This document shows, in pieces, positions 25,475-36,017 of a stretch of DNA of 57,356 bases (position 1 is the first letter of the stretch; each line of letters starts with the position of its first letter). The stretch covers positions 1-57,356 of the forward strand of contig JAKVKI010000012.1 of the NCBI GenBank assembly GCA_022486585.1, in the 5' to 3' direction. The notes under the pieces were generated by a model that saw nothing but the letters and a program-made list of their open reading frames with translations, did no database searches and was not told the origin of the DNA. This DNA comes from Megasphaera sp. Lineage in GTDB: Bacteria; Bacillota; Negativicutes; Veillonellales; Megasphaeraceae. Position numbers and translations under genes: made by a program.

Positions 25475-26401
25475 TTGAATAAACCAACAACATATGTCGG
25501 AGGACAAGCCGTTATTGAAGGTGTCATGATGCGTGGCCCTGAATACATTGCTACAGCTGTACGAACGCCGTCAGGGGATATTACAGTTAAAAAAGATCCG
25601 GTTCATTCTATCAATGAAAGATACCCTATATTGAAGAAACCCTTTCTGAGAGGGACAGTGGCTTTATGCGAGTCCCTCGTCTATGGGATGAAGAGCCTGT
25701 CGTATTCAGCCCAAGCAGCCGGTGAAGAAGACGAACAATTATCGAGTAAGGAAATGGCGTTGACAATGGCTGTTTCCGTGGGACTGGCTATTGTTTTCTT
25801 TTTAATCATTCCAACGTACGGGGCGAAGTTCATTCCTGGCGTTGCTGACGATGCCTTCCGTCTCAATGTTGTCGAAGGATTTTTACGGCTGGCTATATTT
25901 CTATTATATATATGGGGTATATCCCTTACAAGTGACATCCGTCGCGTTTTTGAGTATCATGGGGCAGAACATAAAACGATCTGGACGTACGAATCAGGAG
26001 AAGAACTCACTGTAGAAAATGTAAAAAAACATAGTCGTCTCCATCCTCGTTGTGGTACGAATTTCCTGCTTATCGTCATGTTTGTGTCTATTTTCGTCTT
26101 TGCCTTTTTAGGCTGGCCAAACTTGGGAGTACGTATTGTATCCCGTATTTTGCTCATGCCTGTCGTAGCCGGTATTAGTTATGAATTGATTCGCTTAGCC
26201 GGCAGGACGACGAACCCTGTATTGCAAAGCTTGTTTAAGCCGGGATTGTGGCTGCAGTATTTGACGACAAAGGAACCTCATGCCGATCAAATTGAAGTAG
26301 CTATTCGGGCATTAAACGAAGCAAAACCGGTAGAAGATGCTGCCAGCGGACTGGTATCAGCTGCTGTTGTCCAGCCGCAGTCCCTTGAAGGGGACGTATA
26401 G
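25475..26401 (+). CDS. DUF1385 (YqhQ-type) membrane protein
   Basis: A 308-residue member of the DUF1385 family, of unknown function. The signature GGQAVIEGVMMRGP is at about 9-22, two or three hydrophobic segments occupy 90-150 and 200-225, and the EHKTIWTYE plus HPRCGTNF motifs lie between them. The TTG start at 25475 is supported by AGGGAGGG; an upstream ATG at 25415 lies in the hairpin after rpmE. Its place between rpmE and prfA is conserved in Firmicutes. No role is proposed. Confidence 0.88.
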   Translation: MNKPTTYVGGQAVIEGVMMRGPEYIATAVRTPSGDITVKKDPVHSINERYPILKKPFLRGTVALCESLVYGMKSLSYSAQAAGEEDEQLSSKEMALTMAVSVGLAIVFFLIIPTYGAKFIPGVADDAFRLNVVEGFLRLAIFLLYIWGISLTSDIRRVFEYHGAEHKTIWTYESGEELTVENVKKHSRLHPRCGTNFLLIVMFVSIFVFAFLGWPNLGVRIVSRILLMPVVAGISYELIRLAGRTTNPVLQSLFKPGLWLQYLTTKEPHADQIEVAIRALNEAKPVEDAASGLVSAAVVQPQSLEGDV

Positions 26402-26511
26402 CAAGGGTATGACCATTGACGATACGTACGGATCCATTGAAGTAACAGCGGCGATTAGCGGGGTGCCGGTCAAACGAGATCCCTATTCATGTAAATAAGG
26501 AGAGAAACATA

Positions 26512-27597
26512 GTGTTTATTGATAAAGTACAGGCAGTAGAAAATAAATTCATGGATCTGGAACAGCGTATTAGCGATCCATCCGTTATTGCACGGCAGGA
26601 TGAATGGCAGAAGCTCACTAAAGAGCATGCATCCCTGGCACCGATTGTGGAAGTGTTCCGTAACTATAAAGAAGTCTCCGAAAACATAAAAGGAGATAAG
26701 GAAATCATGAATGATTCTGATAGTGACGCCGACCTTATTGCGATGGCCAAAGAAGAATTGAGTGGTTTGACTAAGGAACAGGCTGATTTAGAAGAACAAC
26801 TTCATGTACTCATGCTGCCAAAAGACCCATTGGATGATAAAAATGTCATTATGGAAATCCGTGCCGGTGCTGGTGGCGACGAAGCGGCATTGTTTGCGGG
26901 AGACTTATTCCGTATGTATACGAAGTACATTGAAAAACAACCGGGCTGGAAAGCAAGCATCATCAGCTCTAATGCACCGGAATTAGGCGGCTTCAAAGAA
27001 GTCGTATTTTCTGTAGAAGGCGCTGGTGTGTTTGGCAAGCTGAAATATGAATCAGGTGTTCATCGGGTACAGCGAGTACCGGTTACGGAAGCCGGTGGCC
27101 GTATCCATACCTCGACGGCAACGGTAGCCGTACTGCCTGAAGCAGAAGATGTGGAAATCGACCTCAATATGGACGATGTCCGTGTCGACTACTATCGTGC
27201 CTCTGGTGCTGGCGGCCAGCATGTCAATAAGACCAGTTCCGCTGTTCGGATGACCCATATGCCGACAGGCCTCGTTGTTGAATGCCAGGATGAACGGTCT
27301 CAGCTTGAAAACCGCATGAAAGCATTGCGTGTCTTAAAAGCCCGCCTTCTTGATCAGGCCCGACAAAAAGCTGATGCTGAAGTGACGGAAGCCCGTCGCA
27401 GCCAGGTTGGGACTGGCGACCGCAGTGAACGTATCCGTACGTATAATTTCCCGCAAGGTCGTGTAACAGATCACAGAATTAATCTTACGTTATATAAATT
27501 GGAAAACATCCTGAATGGGGATATTGATGAATTCATTCAGGCATTGGCAGAAGCTCGGCGGTCTGAACTGATGAAAGAAGAAGGAGAAAATGAATAA
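26512..27597 (+). CDS. prfA: Peptide chain release factor 1
   Basis: A 361-residue RF1, which releases the peptide at UAA and UAG stops. The catalytic GGQ is within [16 protein letters not shown] (about 226-241), and the codon-recognition region lies near [17 protein letters not shown] (about 187-203). The start is GTG, preceded by AAGGAG. It overlaps prmC, whose product methylates the GGQ glutamine, by eight bases. Confidence 0.97.
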   Translation: MFIDKVQAVENKFMDLEQRISDPSVIARQDEWQKLTKEHASLAPIVEVFRNYKEVSENIKGDKEIMNDSDSDADLIAMAKEELSGLTKEQADLEEQLHVLMLPKDPLDDKNVIMEIRAGAGGDEAALFAGDLFRMYTKYIEKQPGWKASIISSNAPELGGFKEVVFSVEGAGVFGKLKYESGVHRVQRVPVTEAGGRIHTSTATVAVLPEAEDVEIDLNMDDVRVDYYRASGAGGQHVNKTSSAVRMTHMPTGLVVECQDERSQLENRMKALRVLKARLLDQARQKADAEVTEARRSQVGTGDRSERIRTYNFPQGRVTDHRINLTLYKLENILNGDIDEFIQALAEARRSELMKEEGENE

Positions 27598-28450
27598 AAT
27601 CTGGACTATCGGATCGATCCTTCAGTGGACGCAGCAATACTTCAGCCGCAAGGGCATTGATTCACCTCGTCTCGATGCAGAAATCCTCTTAGGCCATATC
27701 CTTCAGAAAGAGCGGATTTATTTGTATGCTCATTACGATGAACCCATGAATCCTGAAGAATTGGCCCAGTACCGCGAAATCATTCAAAAACGGGCCAATC
27801 GTATGTCTGTTGCCCATATTTTAGGTAAAAAAGCATTTATGGGTCTTGATTTTAAGGTTAATACAGCCGTATTGATCCCCCGGCCAGAAACGGAAATGCT
27901 CGTTGAAACGGTATTAGAAGCAGAAGGCCGGCAAGGAGCACCAGCGGTGCTCGATATGGGCACGGGAAGCGGTGCTATTATTCTGAGTCTGTTACATTTT
28001 TTGCCGAAAGCAGTCGGAACAGGTGTTGATATTTCTTCAAAAGCACTGCACGTAGCTGAGGAAAATGGCCGGCTCCTTCAGCTCTCCCAGAGGATAACCT
28101 GGATTGAGAGCGATTTGTTCGCGACTGTTCCCGTACAGACCTTTGACTGGATAGTATCTAATCCGCCTTATTTGACACGACAGGATATGGAACGATTGCA
28201 GCCGGAAGTGCAGTATGATCCGCAATGTGCATTGTATGGCGGGACTGATGGTCTTGATGTATATCGGCATATTGCTGCTGCAAGTCCGTCTTATGTAAAG
28301 GATGGCGGTCATTGTGCCGTTGAAATTGGTGCTGGTCAGGCGGACGATGTCATTGCTATCTTTACAGCACAGTCAGCATATACGTATGATAAGACCGTTA
28401 AAGATTATAGTGGTATTGATCGAGTTCTCGTATTTACACGAAAAGAGTAA
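27590..28450 (+). CDS. prmC: Release factor glutamine methyltransferase
   Basis: A 286-residue SAM-dependent methyltransferase acting on the GGQ glutamine of release factors. An N-terminal helical domain occupies about 1-75. The SAM-binding motif [14 protein letters not shown] is at about 121-134 and the catalytic NPPY at about 190-193. Overlap with prfA by eight bases links expression of enzyme and substrate. Confidence 0.96.
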   Translation: MNKIWTIGSILQWTQQYFSRKGIDSPRLDAEILLGHILQKERIYLYAHYDEPMNPEELAQYREIIQKRANRMSVAHILGKKAFMGLDFKVNTAVLIPRPETEMLVETVLEAEGRQGAPAVLDMGTGSGAIILSLLHFLPKAVGTGVDISSKALHVAEENGRLLQLSQRITWIESDLFATVPVQTFDWIVSNPPYLTRQDMERLQPEVQYDPQCALYGGTDGLDVYRHIAAASPSYVKDGGHCAVEIGAGQADDVIAIFTAQSAYTYDKTVKDYSGIDRVLVFTRKE

Positions 28451-28455
28451 TATAA

Positions 28456-29505
28456 ATGAAACACACAAAAATTGTCCGCATTACCGATGTGGAAAAAGAT
28501 AAAGCCCTCTTAGAAGAAGCAGGCCGCATCATTCGTGATGGCGGTCTGGTTGTATTTCCAACAGAAACGGTATACGGTATCGGTGCGAACGGGCTTGATG
28601 CCGATGCTTGCCGCAGTATTTATACAGCTAAGGGACGCCCTAGTGATAACCCGCTTATTTTGACGGTGCCTGATAAAGAAGCTGTCAAAGAAGTGGCAGC
28701 GTGCATTACGCCGACGGCACAAAAATTGTTGGATGCATTTTGGCCAGGCCCCTTGACCATTATTTTTCCTCGTCAGAAAAAAGTTCCTAATGCGGCAACT
28801 GGCGGTCTTGATACAGTGGCATTGCGGTGCCCTGATCATGCTGTCTGCCGTGCTTTTTTACGTTGTGCCGGTGTTCCTGTAGCAGGTCCCAGTGCCAATC
28901 TCTCCGGCCGTCCCAGCCCGACGACAGCAGCAGAAGTAGCACATGATATGGAAGGCCGTGTCGATATGATCATTGACGGCGGTCCTTGTGAAATCGGGGT
29001 AGAATCGACGATTGTCGAATGCAATGCCGATGATATGGTGACTATTTTGCGGCCAGGCGGCGTGACGACCGCTATGCTGGAACGTGTTGTCGGCCATGTG
29101 CAGGTCGATACGAGCCTGGTCACAGGGCAAGGTGTTCCTAAAGCGCCTGGCATGAAATACCGTCATTATGCACCGTCGGCGTCGATGACGACAGTTATTG
29201 GTTCTGTATCGGCAGTGACAGCTAAACTCAGCCAATTATATGAACAATATCGTCGGGAAGGACTGTCTGTAGGATTTCTTGTCAGTGCAGAAGTAGCATC
29301 TCATTTCCCACAGGAAAATATGTATGTATGGGGCCATCATGATGATAAAGAGGGGCTGGCCAATCAATTATATACGGGATTATTGTTTTTTGATGACCAT
29401 CGTGTCGATCACATTTTAGCAGAAGGCACGGACAGTGAAGGACTGGGCATGGCAATCATGAATCGTATGAAGAAAGCTTCCGGTGGAGACATTGTTATTC
29501 TGTAG
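28456..29505 (+). CDS. L-threonylcarbamoyladenylate synthase (Sua5 type)
   Basis: A 349-residue two-domain Sua5 protein. The YrdC/TsaC domain covers about 1-210, with VFPTETVYGIGANG (about 33-46) and the STIVE segment. A linker bearing PGMKYRHYAPSA (about 231-242) leads to the C-terminal Sua5 domain. It makes threonylcarbamoyl-AMP from threonine, bicarbonate and ATP, the first step of tRNA t6A37. It follows prmC by five bases, the common gene order in Firmicutes. Its ribosome binding site is poor, suggesting coupling to prmC. Confidence 0.94.
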   Translation: MKHTKIVRITDVEKDKALLEEAGRIIRDGGLVVFPTETVYGIGANGLDADACRSIYTAKGRPSDNPLILTVPDKEAVKEVAACITPTAQKLLDAFWPGPLTIIFPRQKKVPNAATGGLDTVALRCPDHAVCRAFLRCAGVPVAGPSANLSGRPSPTTAAEVAHDMEGRVDMIIDGGPCEIGVESTIVECNADDMVTILRPGGVTTAMLERVVGHVQVDTSLVTGQGVPKAPGMKYRHYAPSASMTTVIGSVSAVTAKLSQLYEQYRREGLSVGFLVSAEVASHFPQENMYVWGHHDDKEGLANQLYTGLLFFDDHRVDHILAEGTDSEGLGMAIMNRMKKASGGDIVIL

Positions 29506-29538
29506 CTGACAGGGATACTATAAAATCGTAAAAATCAC

Positions 29539-29567
29539 TTTTCACGTCTATGTGAAGAGCGTATAAT
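29539..29567 (+). promoter_or_regulatory. Promoter of rpiB-upp
   Basis: TTTTCA, 17-bp spacer, TATAAT (29562-29567). A small inverted repeat TTCAC/GTGAA lies within the spacer. Confidence 0.6.
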
Positions 29568-29611
29568 GATATAAGAAAAAAAGATATCAAGTATTTCGAG
29601 GAGGACATACG

Positions 29612-30049
29612 ATGAAATTAGTAATTGGGTCAGATCATGGCGGATTCGATTTAAAAGAAAACATCAAGGAATATCTCAACGAAAAGGGAATTGAATTTAC
29701 TGATTACGGTACATTGACACCAGACCGGTGCGATTATCCGGTCATTGCCAAGAAAGTGGCAGAAGCAGTGGCTGATGGTACCTTTGACAGAGGTATCCTG
29801 GTCTGTGGTACTGGCTTAGGCGTAAGTATTGCAGCGAATAAAGTCCATGGCATTCGCGCTGCTTTATGCAATGATACATATTGTGCGACTTACAGCCGTC
29901 TCCATAATAATGCCAATATTTTAACGATGGGTGGTCGTGTTATCGGCCCGGGCGTTGCCAGAGATATTGTGGATATCTTCCTTACGACGGAATTTCAAGG
30001 CGGACGTCATGCCAATCGTGTGGCTATGATTACGGAAATGGATAAATAA
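29612..30049 (+). CDS. rpiB: Ribose-5-phosphate isomerase B
   Basis: A 145-residue RpiB, interconverting ribose-5-phosphate and ribulose-5-phosphate. It opens with the family motif IGSDHGGFDLKE (4-15), has the active-site cysteine segment ILVCGTGLG (62-70) and the HNNANIL segment (about 97-103). The ATG follows GAGGAGG. It is co-transcribed with upp, 33 bases downstream. Confidence 0.96.
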   Translation: MKLVIGSDHGGFDLKENIKEYLNEKGIEFTDYGTLTPDRCDYPVIAKKVAEAVADGTFDRGILVCGTGLGVSIAANKVHGIRAALCNDTYCATYSRLHNNANILTMGGRVIGPGVARDIVDIFLTTEFQGGRHANRVAMITEMDK

Positions 30050-30067
30050 CATATAGTGAAATAGTGA

Positions 30068-30706
<639 letters not shown>

Positions 30707-30724
30707 ATCGTATATCGTTATATG

Positions 30725-30764
30725 AAAAAGCCAGCAGATCAAAAGTGATCTGCTGGCTTCTTTT
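30725..30764. terminator. Bidirectional terminator between upp and metA
   Basis: A 14-bp perfect stem (30728-30741 with 30746-30759) with flanking A- and T-rich sides, between convergent genes. Confidence 0.9.
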
Positions 30765-30823
30765 CGTTCCCCCGTGGTCGTTCTGATGTGATCATCTACA
30801 ATAATGCGGTCTTAACGATCCTT

Positions 30824-31771
30824 TCAATGGGCGCAGGAGTCCTTTGATGCGTCCAGGCTGGCAATGTCTTCGATGACATACGGTGTTTCTTGGTATACCA
30901 GGTTCAGCCAGTTATGGTAAAATAAATGAGCGTAGCTGCACCATGTGAATTCCGGTGTGTTCGTATCATTATCTTTAGGATAATAGTTAGCCGGAATAGT
31001 AATGGGCAATCCCTTTTTCTTATCTCGCAGGTATTCTGTTTCCAATGTTCTGCGGTCATATTCAAAATGGCCGAGAATGAAAAAGCGGCGATGATTGGAA
31101 GAACCGATGATATTGATACCATTTTCAGCAGAACGAGATAAAATATCTAAGCTCGGTGTGTTGTAGACCTGAATATCATTGATCGCTGTATGACGCGATT
31201 GCGGAATGAAATAGCGGTCATCGAATCCCCGCAGAAGGGGATGATATTTTTGTGTCAGCTGGTATTCGTAAATACCAAAGAGCTTAGCCGGCAGCATGCG
31301 CTTTTCAATGCCGTAATAGTGGTATAATGCTGCCTGAGCACCCCAGCAGAGGTACATCGTGGAATAGGCATGGGTCTTAGCCCAGTCGAGCCAGGCAACC
31401 ATTTCCGGCCAGTAATCGACCGCTTCATAGGCCAGCTTTTCTACAGGAGCACCGGTAATGATGACACCGTCATAATAGCTGTCTTTGACGTCATCATAGA
31501 CGAGATAATTTTCTTCTAAATAAGAGGGATCAGTATGGGTGCTCTCATGTGTTGTCGTATGGCAGAAATCAACTTCCAGCTGCAACGGCGAGTCGCCGAG
31601 CAAGCGCAGGAGCTGTAATTCTGTCGGCTTCTTAAGAGGCATTAAATTGAGGACAAGTATTCGCAAGGGACGAATGTCCTGGTGCAGCGCAAGTCCCTTA
31701 TCAATGGTGAAGATACCTTCTTCGTGAAGTCTTTCTTTTGCGGATAATCCGTCAGAAATTTTGATTGGCAT
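30824..31771 (-). CDS. metA: MetA-type homoserine O-acyltransferase, predicted O-acetyltransferase
   Basis: A 315-residue MetA-family enzyme of the methionine pathway. The catalytic residues are in place: Cys142 (LCWGAQ), His235 and Glu237 (GHFEYD). Position 111 is Glu (GAPVEKL). In this family Glu111 favours acetyl-CoA and Gly111 favours succinyl-CoA, so the product is predicted to be O-acetylhomoserine despite the common succinyltransferase label. That matches the upstream metY, whose product uses O-acetylhomoserine. It is the second gene of the minus-strand metY-metA operon, 39 bases after metY, under the Met T-box. Confidence 0.95.
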   Translation of the reverse strand: MPIKISDGLSAKERLHEEGIFTIDKGLALHQDIRPLRILVLNLMPLKKPTELQLLRLLGDSPLQLEVDFCHTTTHESTHTDPSYLEENYLVYDDVKDSYYDGVIITGAPVEKLAYEAVDYWPEMVAWLDWAKTHAYSTMYLCWGAQAALYHYYGIEKRMLPAKLFGIYEYQLTQKYHPLLRGFDDRYFIPQSRHTAINDIQVYNTPSLDILSRSAENGINIIGSSNHRRFFILGHFEYDRRTLETEYLRDKKKGLPITIPANYYPKDNDTNTPEFTWCSYAHLFYHNWLNLVYQETPYVIEDIASLDASKDSCAH

Positions 31772-31810
31772 AATTACAGTACTCCTTTGACTTGATAATA
31801 ACGTATTTCT

Positions 31811-33097
31811 TTACAGTTGATTTAATGCCTGTTCTACATCGTGCAGTAAATCTTCGGCATTTTCCAGACCAATGGAAATACGGACCAGGCCTGGTGTGAT
31901 TCCGCAAGCTTTAAGTTGTTCTTTGGTCAGCTGTTGGTGCGTCGTCGAAGCGGGATGCACAAGCAGTGATTTAGAGTCGCCGACGTTGGCGAGATCGGAG
32001 AAAATCTTAGCACTATCAATGAATTTGCGAGCGGCTGTATAGCCATCTTTCAATTCAAAGGAAAAGATAGAGCCAGTTCCCTTGGGGAAGTATTTTTTCG
32101 CCAGTTTGTAGTACGGCGAAGAGGGAAGAGACGGATAGTTGACTTTGGAGACCTTAGGATGGTTTTCCAGGAAGGCAGCGACTTTTTCAGCATTAGCGAC
32201 GTGGCGTTCAATGCGCAGGGACAACGTTTCTGTTCCTTGAATGAGAAGCCATGCATTGAAGGGGCTGATGCATGCGCCTAAGTCACGAAGTGATTTGGCA
32301 CGGATGCGGGTGACAAAACCGGCACCGGGGACATCTTTTGCAAAATTGATGCCATTATAGGAAGCATCCGGTGCTGCGATTTCTGGGAAGCGGCCAGAAC
32401 CGGCCCAGTCAAATTTACCGTTTTCAACGATAATGCCGCCTAAGGTTGTACCATGGCCGCCGATGAATTTTGTGGCCGAATGGACAACGATGTCAGCACC
32501 ATGTTCGAGAGGACGGAACAAATAGGGCGTAGCAAAGGTGTTATCTACAATGACTGGCAGACCGTTCTTGTGGGCAATGGCAGCGATGGCTTCAAAGTCG
32601 GGAATGTTGATGGCCGGGTTGCCCAGACTTTCCAAATAAATGGCTTTGGTCTTGTCATTGATCTGACGTTCAAAATCAGCAGGATCATCAGGATTGGCGA
32701 AATTAGTTTTGATGCCGAAACGTTTGAAGGTTTCTGTGAATAATTCGACAGTGCCGCCGTACAAGGTCGGTGCGGCAATGATTTCGTCGCCAATACCGGC
32801 GATATTGATGATGCAGTAAGCAATGGCAGCAGCACCAGAAGCAGTAGCCAGGCCGGCTGTGCCGCCTTCGAGTGCAGCAATGCGTTTTTCGAGGACATCC
32901 TGTGTCGGATTCGTCAGACGGCTGTAAATATAGCCAGGATCCCGCAGTGCAAAACGGTCTTCCCCTTGCTGTGTATCTTTGAATACATACGACGTAGTCT
33001 GATATATAGGAACGGCACGGGCGCCTGTTGTCGGATCCGGTACCTGACCGGCATGTTGCTGTAACGTTTCAAATTTGTAGTTTGTGTTTTCACTCAT
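31811..33097 (-). CDS. metY: O-acetylhomoserine sulfhydrylase
   Basis: A 428-residue PLP enzyme of the Cys/Met metabolism family. It forms homocysteine from O-acetylhomoserine and sulfide. Landmarks are [22 protein letters not shown] (start near residue 55), [10 protein letters not shown] (about 183-192) and the PLP lysine in [10 protein letters not shown] (about 207-216). The ATG at 33097 follows AGGAGG; a longer frame runs into the T-box and is rejected. With metA it supplies homocysteine by direct sulfhydrylation, without cystathionine. Confidence 0.95.
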   Translation of the reverse strand: MSENTNYKFETLQQHAGQVPDPTTGARAVPIYQTTSYVFKDTQQGEDRFALRDPGYIYSRLTNPTQDVLEKRIAALEGGTAGLATASGAAAIAYCIINIAGIGDEIIAAPTLYGGTVELFTETFKRFGIKTNFANPDDPADFERQINDKTKAIYLESLGNPAINIPDFEAIAAIAHKNGLPVIVDNTFATPYLFRPLEHGADIVVHSATKFIGGHGTTLGGIIVENGKFDWAGSGRFPEIAAPDASYNGINFAKDVPGAGFVTRIRAKSLRDLGACISPFNAWLLIQGTETLSLRIERHVANAEKVAAFLENHPKVSKVNYPSLPSSPYYKLAKKYFPKGTGSIFSFELKDGYTAARKFIDSAKIFSDLANVGDSKSLLVHPASTTHQQLTKEQLKACGITPGLVRISIGLENAEDLLHDVEQALNQL

Positions 33098-33151
33098 AAT
33101 TACATTCCTCCTGATTGTAAAAAAATAATAGCTTGAAGGTTGTGTTGTAAT

Positions 33152-33415
33152 AAAAAAAGCTTCCATCCCTATAACAAGGGACGGAAGCACCGTGATACCA
33201 CCCAATTTCACTTAGACCTTGCGGTCTAAGCCTCTTCAGGTACGCAGGCATAAACGCCATCAATACCTTAGCACTGTAACGGGTGCGCCCGGACGGCTTA
33301 ACTATTCAGCCAATCTGCTCGGAGTCCATGTTCCACGAACTAGCATGTATTCTCTTTCACCGGATGAGAACTCTCTGGGACAATTCTTTTCGTGTACTCT
33401 TCTCTTCATTGCAAC
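33152..33415 (-). promoter_or_regulatory. T-box leader of metY-metA, methionine specifier (AUG)
   Basis: Reading the minus strand, the leader has the AGAGAAGAGTA kink-turn, the CAGAGAG motif, a specifier ATG in GGAACATGGACTC, the T-box AAATTGGGTGGTATCACGG, and a terminator hairpin ending in seven T at 33158-33152. It is closely similar along its length to the plus-strand T-box at 9528-9787. Read-through is expected when tRNA-Met is uncharged. Confidence 0.9.
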
Positions 33416-33435
33416 ACTATCAAGTTGTTGACGCT

Positions 33436-33464
33436 AGTTTATCATCATTTTTTCGTCTTGTCAA
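33436..33464 (-). promoter_or_regulatory. Promoter of the metY-metA operon
   Basis: On the minus strand: TTGACA (33464-33459), 17-bp spacer, TAAACT (33441-33436). Confidence 0.75.
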
Positions 33465-33648
33465 ATAGATTTATGGGAAAATATTTAAATTTTTAAGAAC
33501 CATATGAAGTAAAACGTTATATTTACAGACCGTATTAAATGTATATATAATATATAAGAACAGTGAAATGTAAAATTAGTGTAACAGATAAAAAATGATA
33601 TAAAATTATGGAAAAGGAAGTTAAATCTGCATTTTTTATAAAAAATCC

Positions 33649-33773
33649 TTGACAAAGGGAGTTCATATCTGTAGAATAAATAGGTAAGCTTTTCACTTGG
33701 ACTCCACTTAGCCCCGGAGAAAAAGAACCTAAAGCTTAGGTATGTTAGTCGTATCAGGGAGGAATTACACAGC
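33649..33773 (+). promoter_or_regulatory. Promoter and structured leader of rplM-rpsI
   Basis: Promoter TTGACA (33649-33654), 17-bp spacer, TAGAAT (33672-33677). The leader of about 90 nt can close with an 8-bp helix between TAAGCTTT (from 33685) and AAAGCTTA (about 33731-33738), as expected for an L13-type autoregulatory leader. The A+T-rich 33465-33648 stretch upstream holds nothing else recognisable. Confidence 0.6.
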
Positions 33774-34214
33774 ATGAAAACTACATTTATGGCTAACCCG
33801 TCCAACATCGAACGGAAATGGTACGTTGTTGACGCGGAAGGCCAGACATTGGGACGTCTTGCTGCCGAAGTAGCTAAAGTTCTTCGGGGAAAAAATAAAC
33901 CTACGTTTACCCCGCATGTAGATACAGGTGACTATGTTATCGTAGTCAACGCAGCAAAAGTTAGACTTACAGGCAAAAAATTAATCAAGAAAACGTATTT
34001 CCGTCATTCCGGTTATCCCGGTGGCGCTAAATTCATCCAACTCGGTCATATGCTTGAATCACGTCCGGAACGTGTAGTAGAAATGGCTGTTCGCGGCATG
34101 TTGCCAAAAACTAAACTGGGTGATCAGATGTACCGTAAACTGAATGTTTACGCTAGTGCTGAACATCCGCATCAGGCACAGCAACCTGAAGAATTAAAGT
34201 TAGATATTCGTTAA
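33774..34214 (+). CDS. rplM: Ribosomal protein L13
   Basis: A 146-residue L13 of the large subunit. Family landmarks are [16 protein letters not shown] (15-30), [20 protein letters not shown] (38-57) and the C-terminal GMLPKTKLG segment. Ribosome binding site GGGAGGA. It precedes rpsI by 21 bases, the universal rplM-rpsI pair. Confidence 0.98.
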   Translation: MKTTFMANPSNIERKWYVVDAEGQTLGRLAAEVAKVLRGKNKPTFTPHVDTGDYVIVVNAAKVRLTGKKLIKKTYFRHSGYPGGAKFIQLGHMLESRPERVVEMAVRGMLPKTKLGDQMYRKLNVYASAEHPHQAQQPEELKLDIR

Positions 34215-34235
34215 TCACACCGGGAGGAACATTTC

Positions 34236-34628
34236 ATGGCAGTAGCACAATACTACGGTACTGGCCGTAGAAAAACATCCGTTGCCAGAGTTCGTCTGGT
34301 TCCGGGTCAGGGAAAAGTCACAGTTAATAAAAAAGATTTGAACGATTATTTCGGTCGTAAAACACTGGAATTAGTTATTAAACAGCCGCTCGTATTGACA
34401 GGTGTAACTGAACAGTACGACGTTATTGCTGATGTAAAGGGTGGCGGCCCGTCTGGTCAGGCTGGCGCTATTCGTCACGGCATCAGCCGTGCTCTTTTGG
34501 AAGTTGACCATGATTTCCGTCAACCTCTTAAAAAAGCAGGTCTCTTGACTCGTGACCCCCGTGAAAAAGAACGCCGCAAATACGGCTTGAAGAAAGCTCG
34601 TAAAGCATCGCAGTTCTCAAAACGTTAA
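34236..34628 (+). CDS. rpsI: Ribosomal protein S9
   Basis: A 130-residue S9 of the small subunit. It begins with [16 protein letters not shown] (6-21), has [19 protein letters not shown] (about 69-87) and ends in the basic tail [12 protein letters not shown] that reaches the P-site tRNA. Ribosome binding site GGGAGGA. A strong terminator follows. Confidence 0.98.
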   Translation: MAVAQYYGTGRRKTSVARVRLVPGQGKVTVNKKDLNDYFGRKTLELVIKQPLVLTGVTEQYDVIADVKGGGPSGQAGAIRHGISRALLEVDHDFRQPLKKAGLLTRDPREKERRKYGLKKARKASQFSKR

Positions 34629-34663
34629 TATTTTCTATAAATATTCCGTTAAAACCTATGCAC

Positions 34664-34695
34664 AAAAGCCACATGGATATCCATGTGGCTTTTTT
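34664..34695 (+). terminator. Terminator after rpsI
   Basis: A 30-bp perfect palindrome (34664-34693) built around GGATATCC, then T. Confidence 0.9.
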
Positions 34696-34720
34696 AGTTA
34701 TCACTAATTCATATGATGTA

Positions 34721-34749
34721 TTGACAATATGACTAAAAGGTATTAAATT
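34721..34749 (+). promoter_or_regulatory. Promoter of the first AraC gene
   Basis: TTGACA (34721-34726), 17-bp spacer, TAAATT. Confidence 0.5.
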
Positions 34750-34768
34750 ATAAGACAGAGTCAACTAT

Positions 34769-35740
34769 ATGATGATAGAGTATATGCAGGCGGTGAATAT
34801 AATGACGGACTATCAGAACTATCCTTATTTGAACATGTATAATGGCGAACAAAGCGGTATTTCTGTGGAATATTTGCATGAATCGCGCTCTGCTAATATG
34901 CATTGTCATCAATATTATGAATTGCTTATTATCAACCGGGGAAGTCTCCGGCATGTTTTCCGCGATGTAGAAACGCTGCTCATTCCAGGTGATGTCGTCA
35001 TGATCTTGCCGGGAATGCCTCATGGCTATTCGTTATACGGCGAAAGTTCATTATATAACTGCCAATTTACGATCGATCATATTGATGAGGCCGTAAAAGC
35101 CTTGTTGATTAAAAATGAAGGAACGCTGCTGGCCGAGGAAGGGATACCGGATACGTTTGCCGAACACTTTGAAAAGCGTGAAAACATGTACCGAGGTACT
35201 CTTCCTGAATATGCTGTCAATAACGGTAAGCAGAATGTATTACATCTTTCGCCGCAGGAGCATGTATTTGTAAAGGCGATGCTGCATCAGATCATGGATA
35301 GCCCTGATGAAGAAGACATTCATAGCAGATTGTGCAAACAGAAATATTTAGAAATCGTTTTGCTGGAATTGGATAAGAAATTGCATGAGCAGCATGAAAT
35401 ACTGCAATCGTCTTCCAATGCTAATCAACAAATGATGGCCGAAGTACTGGCAAAAATAGAATATGATTTGACACAGCCGTTTGATATTCAAATGACAGCC
35501 TCTCAATATTGTTTCAGCCCTAATCATTTCCGCAAAATATTCAAGGATTTTACTGGGGTGACACCGATACAATACATTAATCGATTGCGTATCATCTTGG
35601 CGTGTGAAGAAATTGAAGAGCAGCATATCGATATAAAGAAGGCGGCAGAAACCGTGGGGATCTATGATCTTAGCTATTTCAACCGGCTATTTAAAAAATA
35701 TATTGGCTGTGCACCGAATAAATTTCGTACCAGAATATGA
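34769..35740 (+). CDS. AraC-family regulator with cupin sensor
   Basis: A 323-residue regulator. A cupin-like effector domain (about 30-110) contains MHCHQYYELLIINRGSL. Two helix-turn-helix motifs sit at about 235-315, with PFDIQMTASQYCFSPNHFRKIFKD and the conserved second motif GIYDLSYFNRLFKKYIGCAPNKFR. Such proteins usually activate an adjacent sugar operon; the next genes are the GPH transporter, Gfo/Idh and TIM-barrel operon, a likely target. An alternative start at 34802 (ATG) cannot be excluded. The inducer is unknown. Confidence 0.9.
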   Translation: MMIEYMQAVNIMTDYQNYPYLNMYNGEQSGISVEYLHESRSANMHCHQYYELLIINRGSLRHVFRDVETLLIPGDVVMILPGMPHGYSLYGESSLYNCQFTIDHIDEAVKALLIKNEGTLLAEEGIPDTFAEHFEKRENMYRGTLPEYAVNNGKQNVLHLSPQEHVFVKAMLHQIMDSPDEEDIHSRLCKQKYLEIVLLELDKKLHEQHEILQSSSNANQQMMAEVLAKIEYDLTQPFDIQMTASQYCFSPNHFRKIFKDFTGVTPIQYINRLRIILACEEIEEQHIDIKKAAETVGIYDLSYFNRLFKKYIGCAPNKFRTRI

Positions 35741-35756
35741 TCTTAATATGGACAGG

Positions 35757-35787
35757 CCCTTCGCAACTTAGTTGCGAAGGGTTTTTT
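35757..35787 (+). terminator. Terminator after the first AraC gene
   Basis: An 11-bp stem (35757-35767 with 35771-35781), 3-base loop, six T. Confidence 0.9.
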
Positions 35788-36017
35788 ATATGCGTAAAAA
35801 ACGAATTGTGTTAACTTTGTAAACGGGATATAAATAAAAATCGTTGTTTTATCCAAGTATTGACATGTACTGTTCTATATTATCTGCTTCTGAAATATTA
35901 TACTTATAGCATAAAGAGTGAAGCCGGCGGCACATCAAAACATTAACTATGATCGCGATAGATGGAAATGATTGAAATATCCTCATCGCAAACAGGAAAA
36001 TAAGGAGGAAGCTGAAT
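35788..36017 (+). promoter_or_regulatory. Upstream region of the GPH transporter operon
   Basis: An A+T-rich 230-base stretch. A TTGACA is at 35860-35865 but no good -10 lies at the right distance, which fits an activator-dependent promoter. ATCGCGAT near 35953 is a small palindrome. Nothing else is recognised. Confidence 0.4.

Noticed and set aside
26409-26498. 29-codon frame between yqhQ and prfA
   Set aside because: It fills the gap neatly but its ribosome binding site is only one base from the ATG and no family is recognised; evidence is too thin.
30904-31141. Short frames overlapping metA on both strands
   Set aside because: They are shadows of metA, whose catalytic residues are all present.
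33098-33151. SAM riboswitch upstream of metY-metA
   Set aside because: The leader elements are those of a T-box; no SAM-I type core was seen.
33098-33211. N-terminal extension of MetY
   Set aside because: The frame is part of the T-box terminator; AGGAGG precedes the ATG at 33097.
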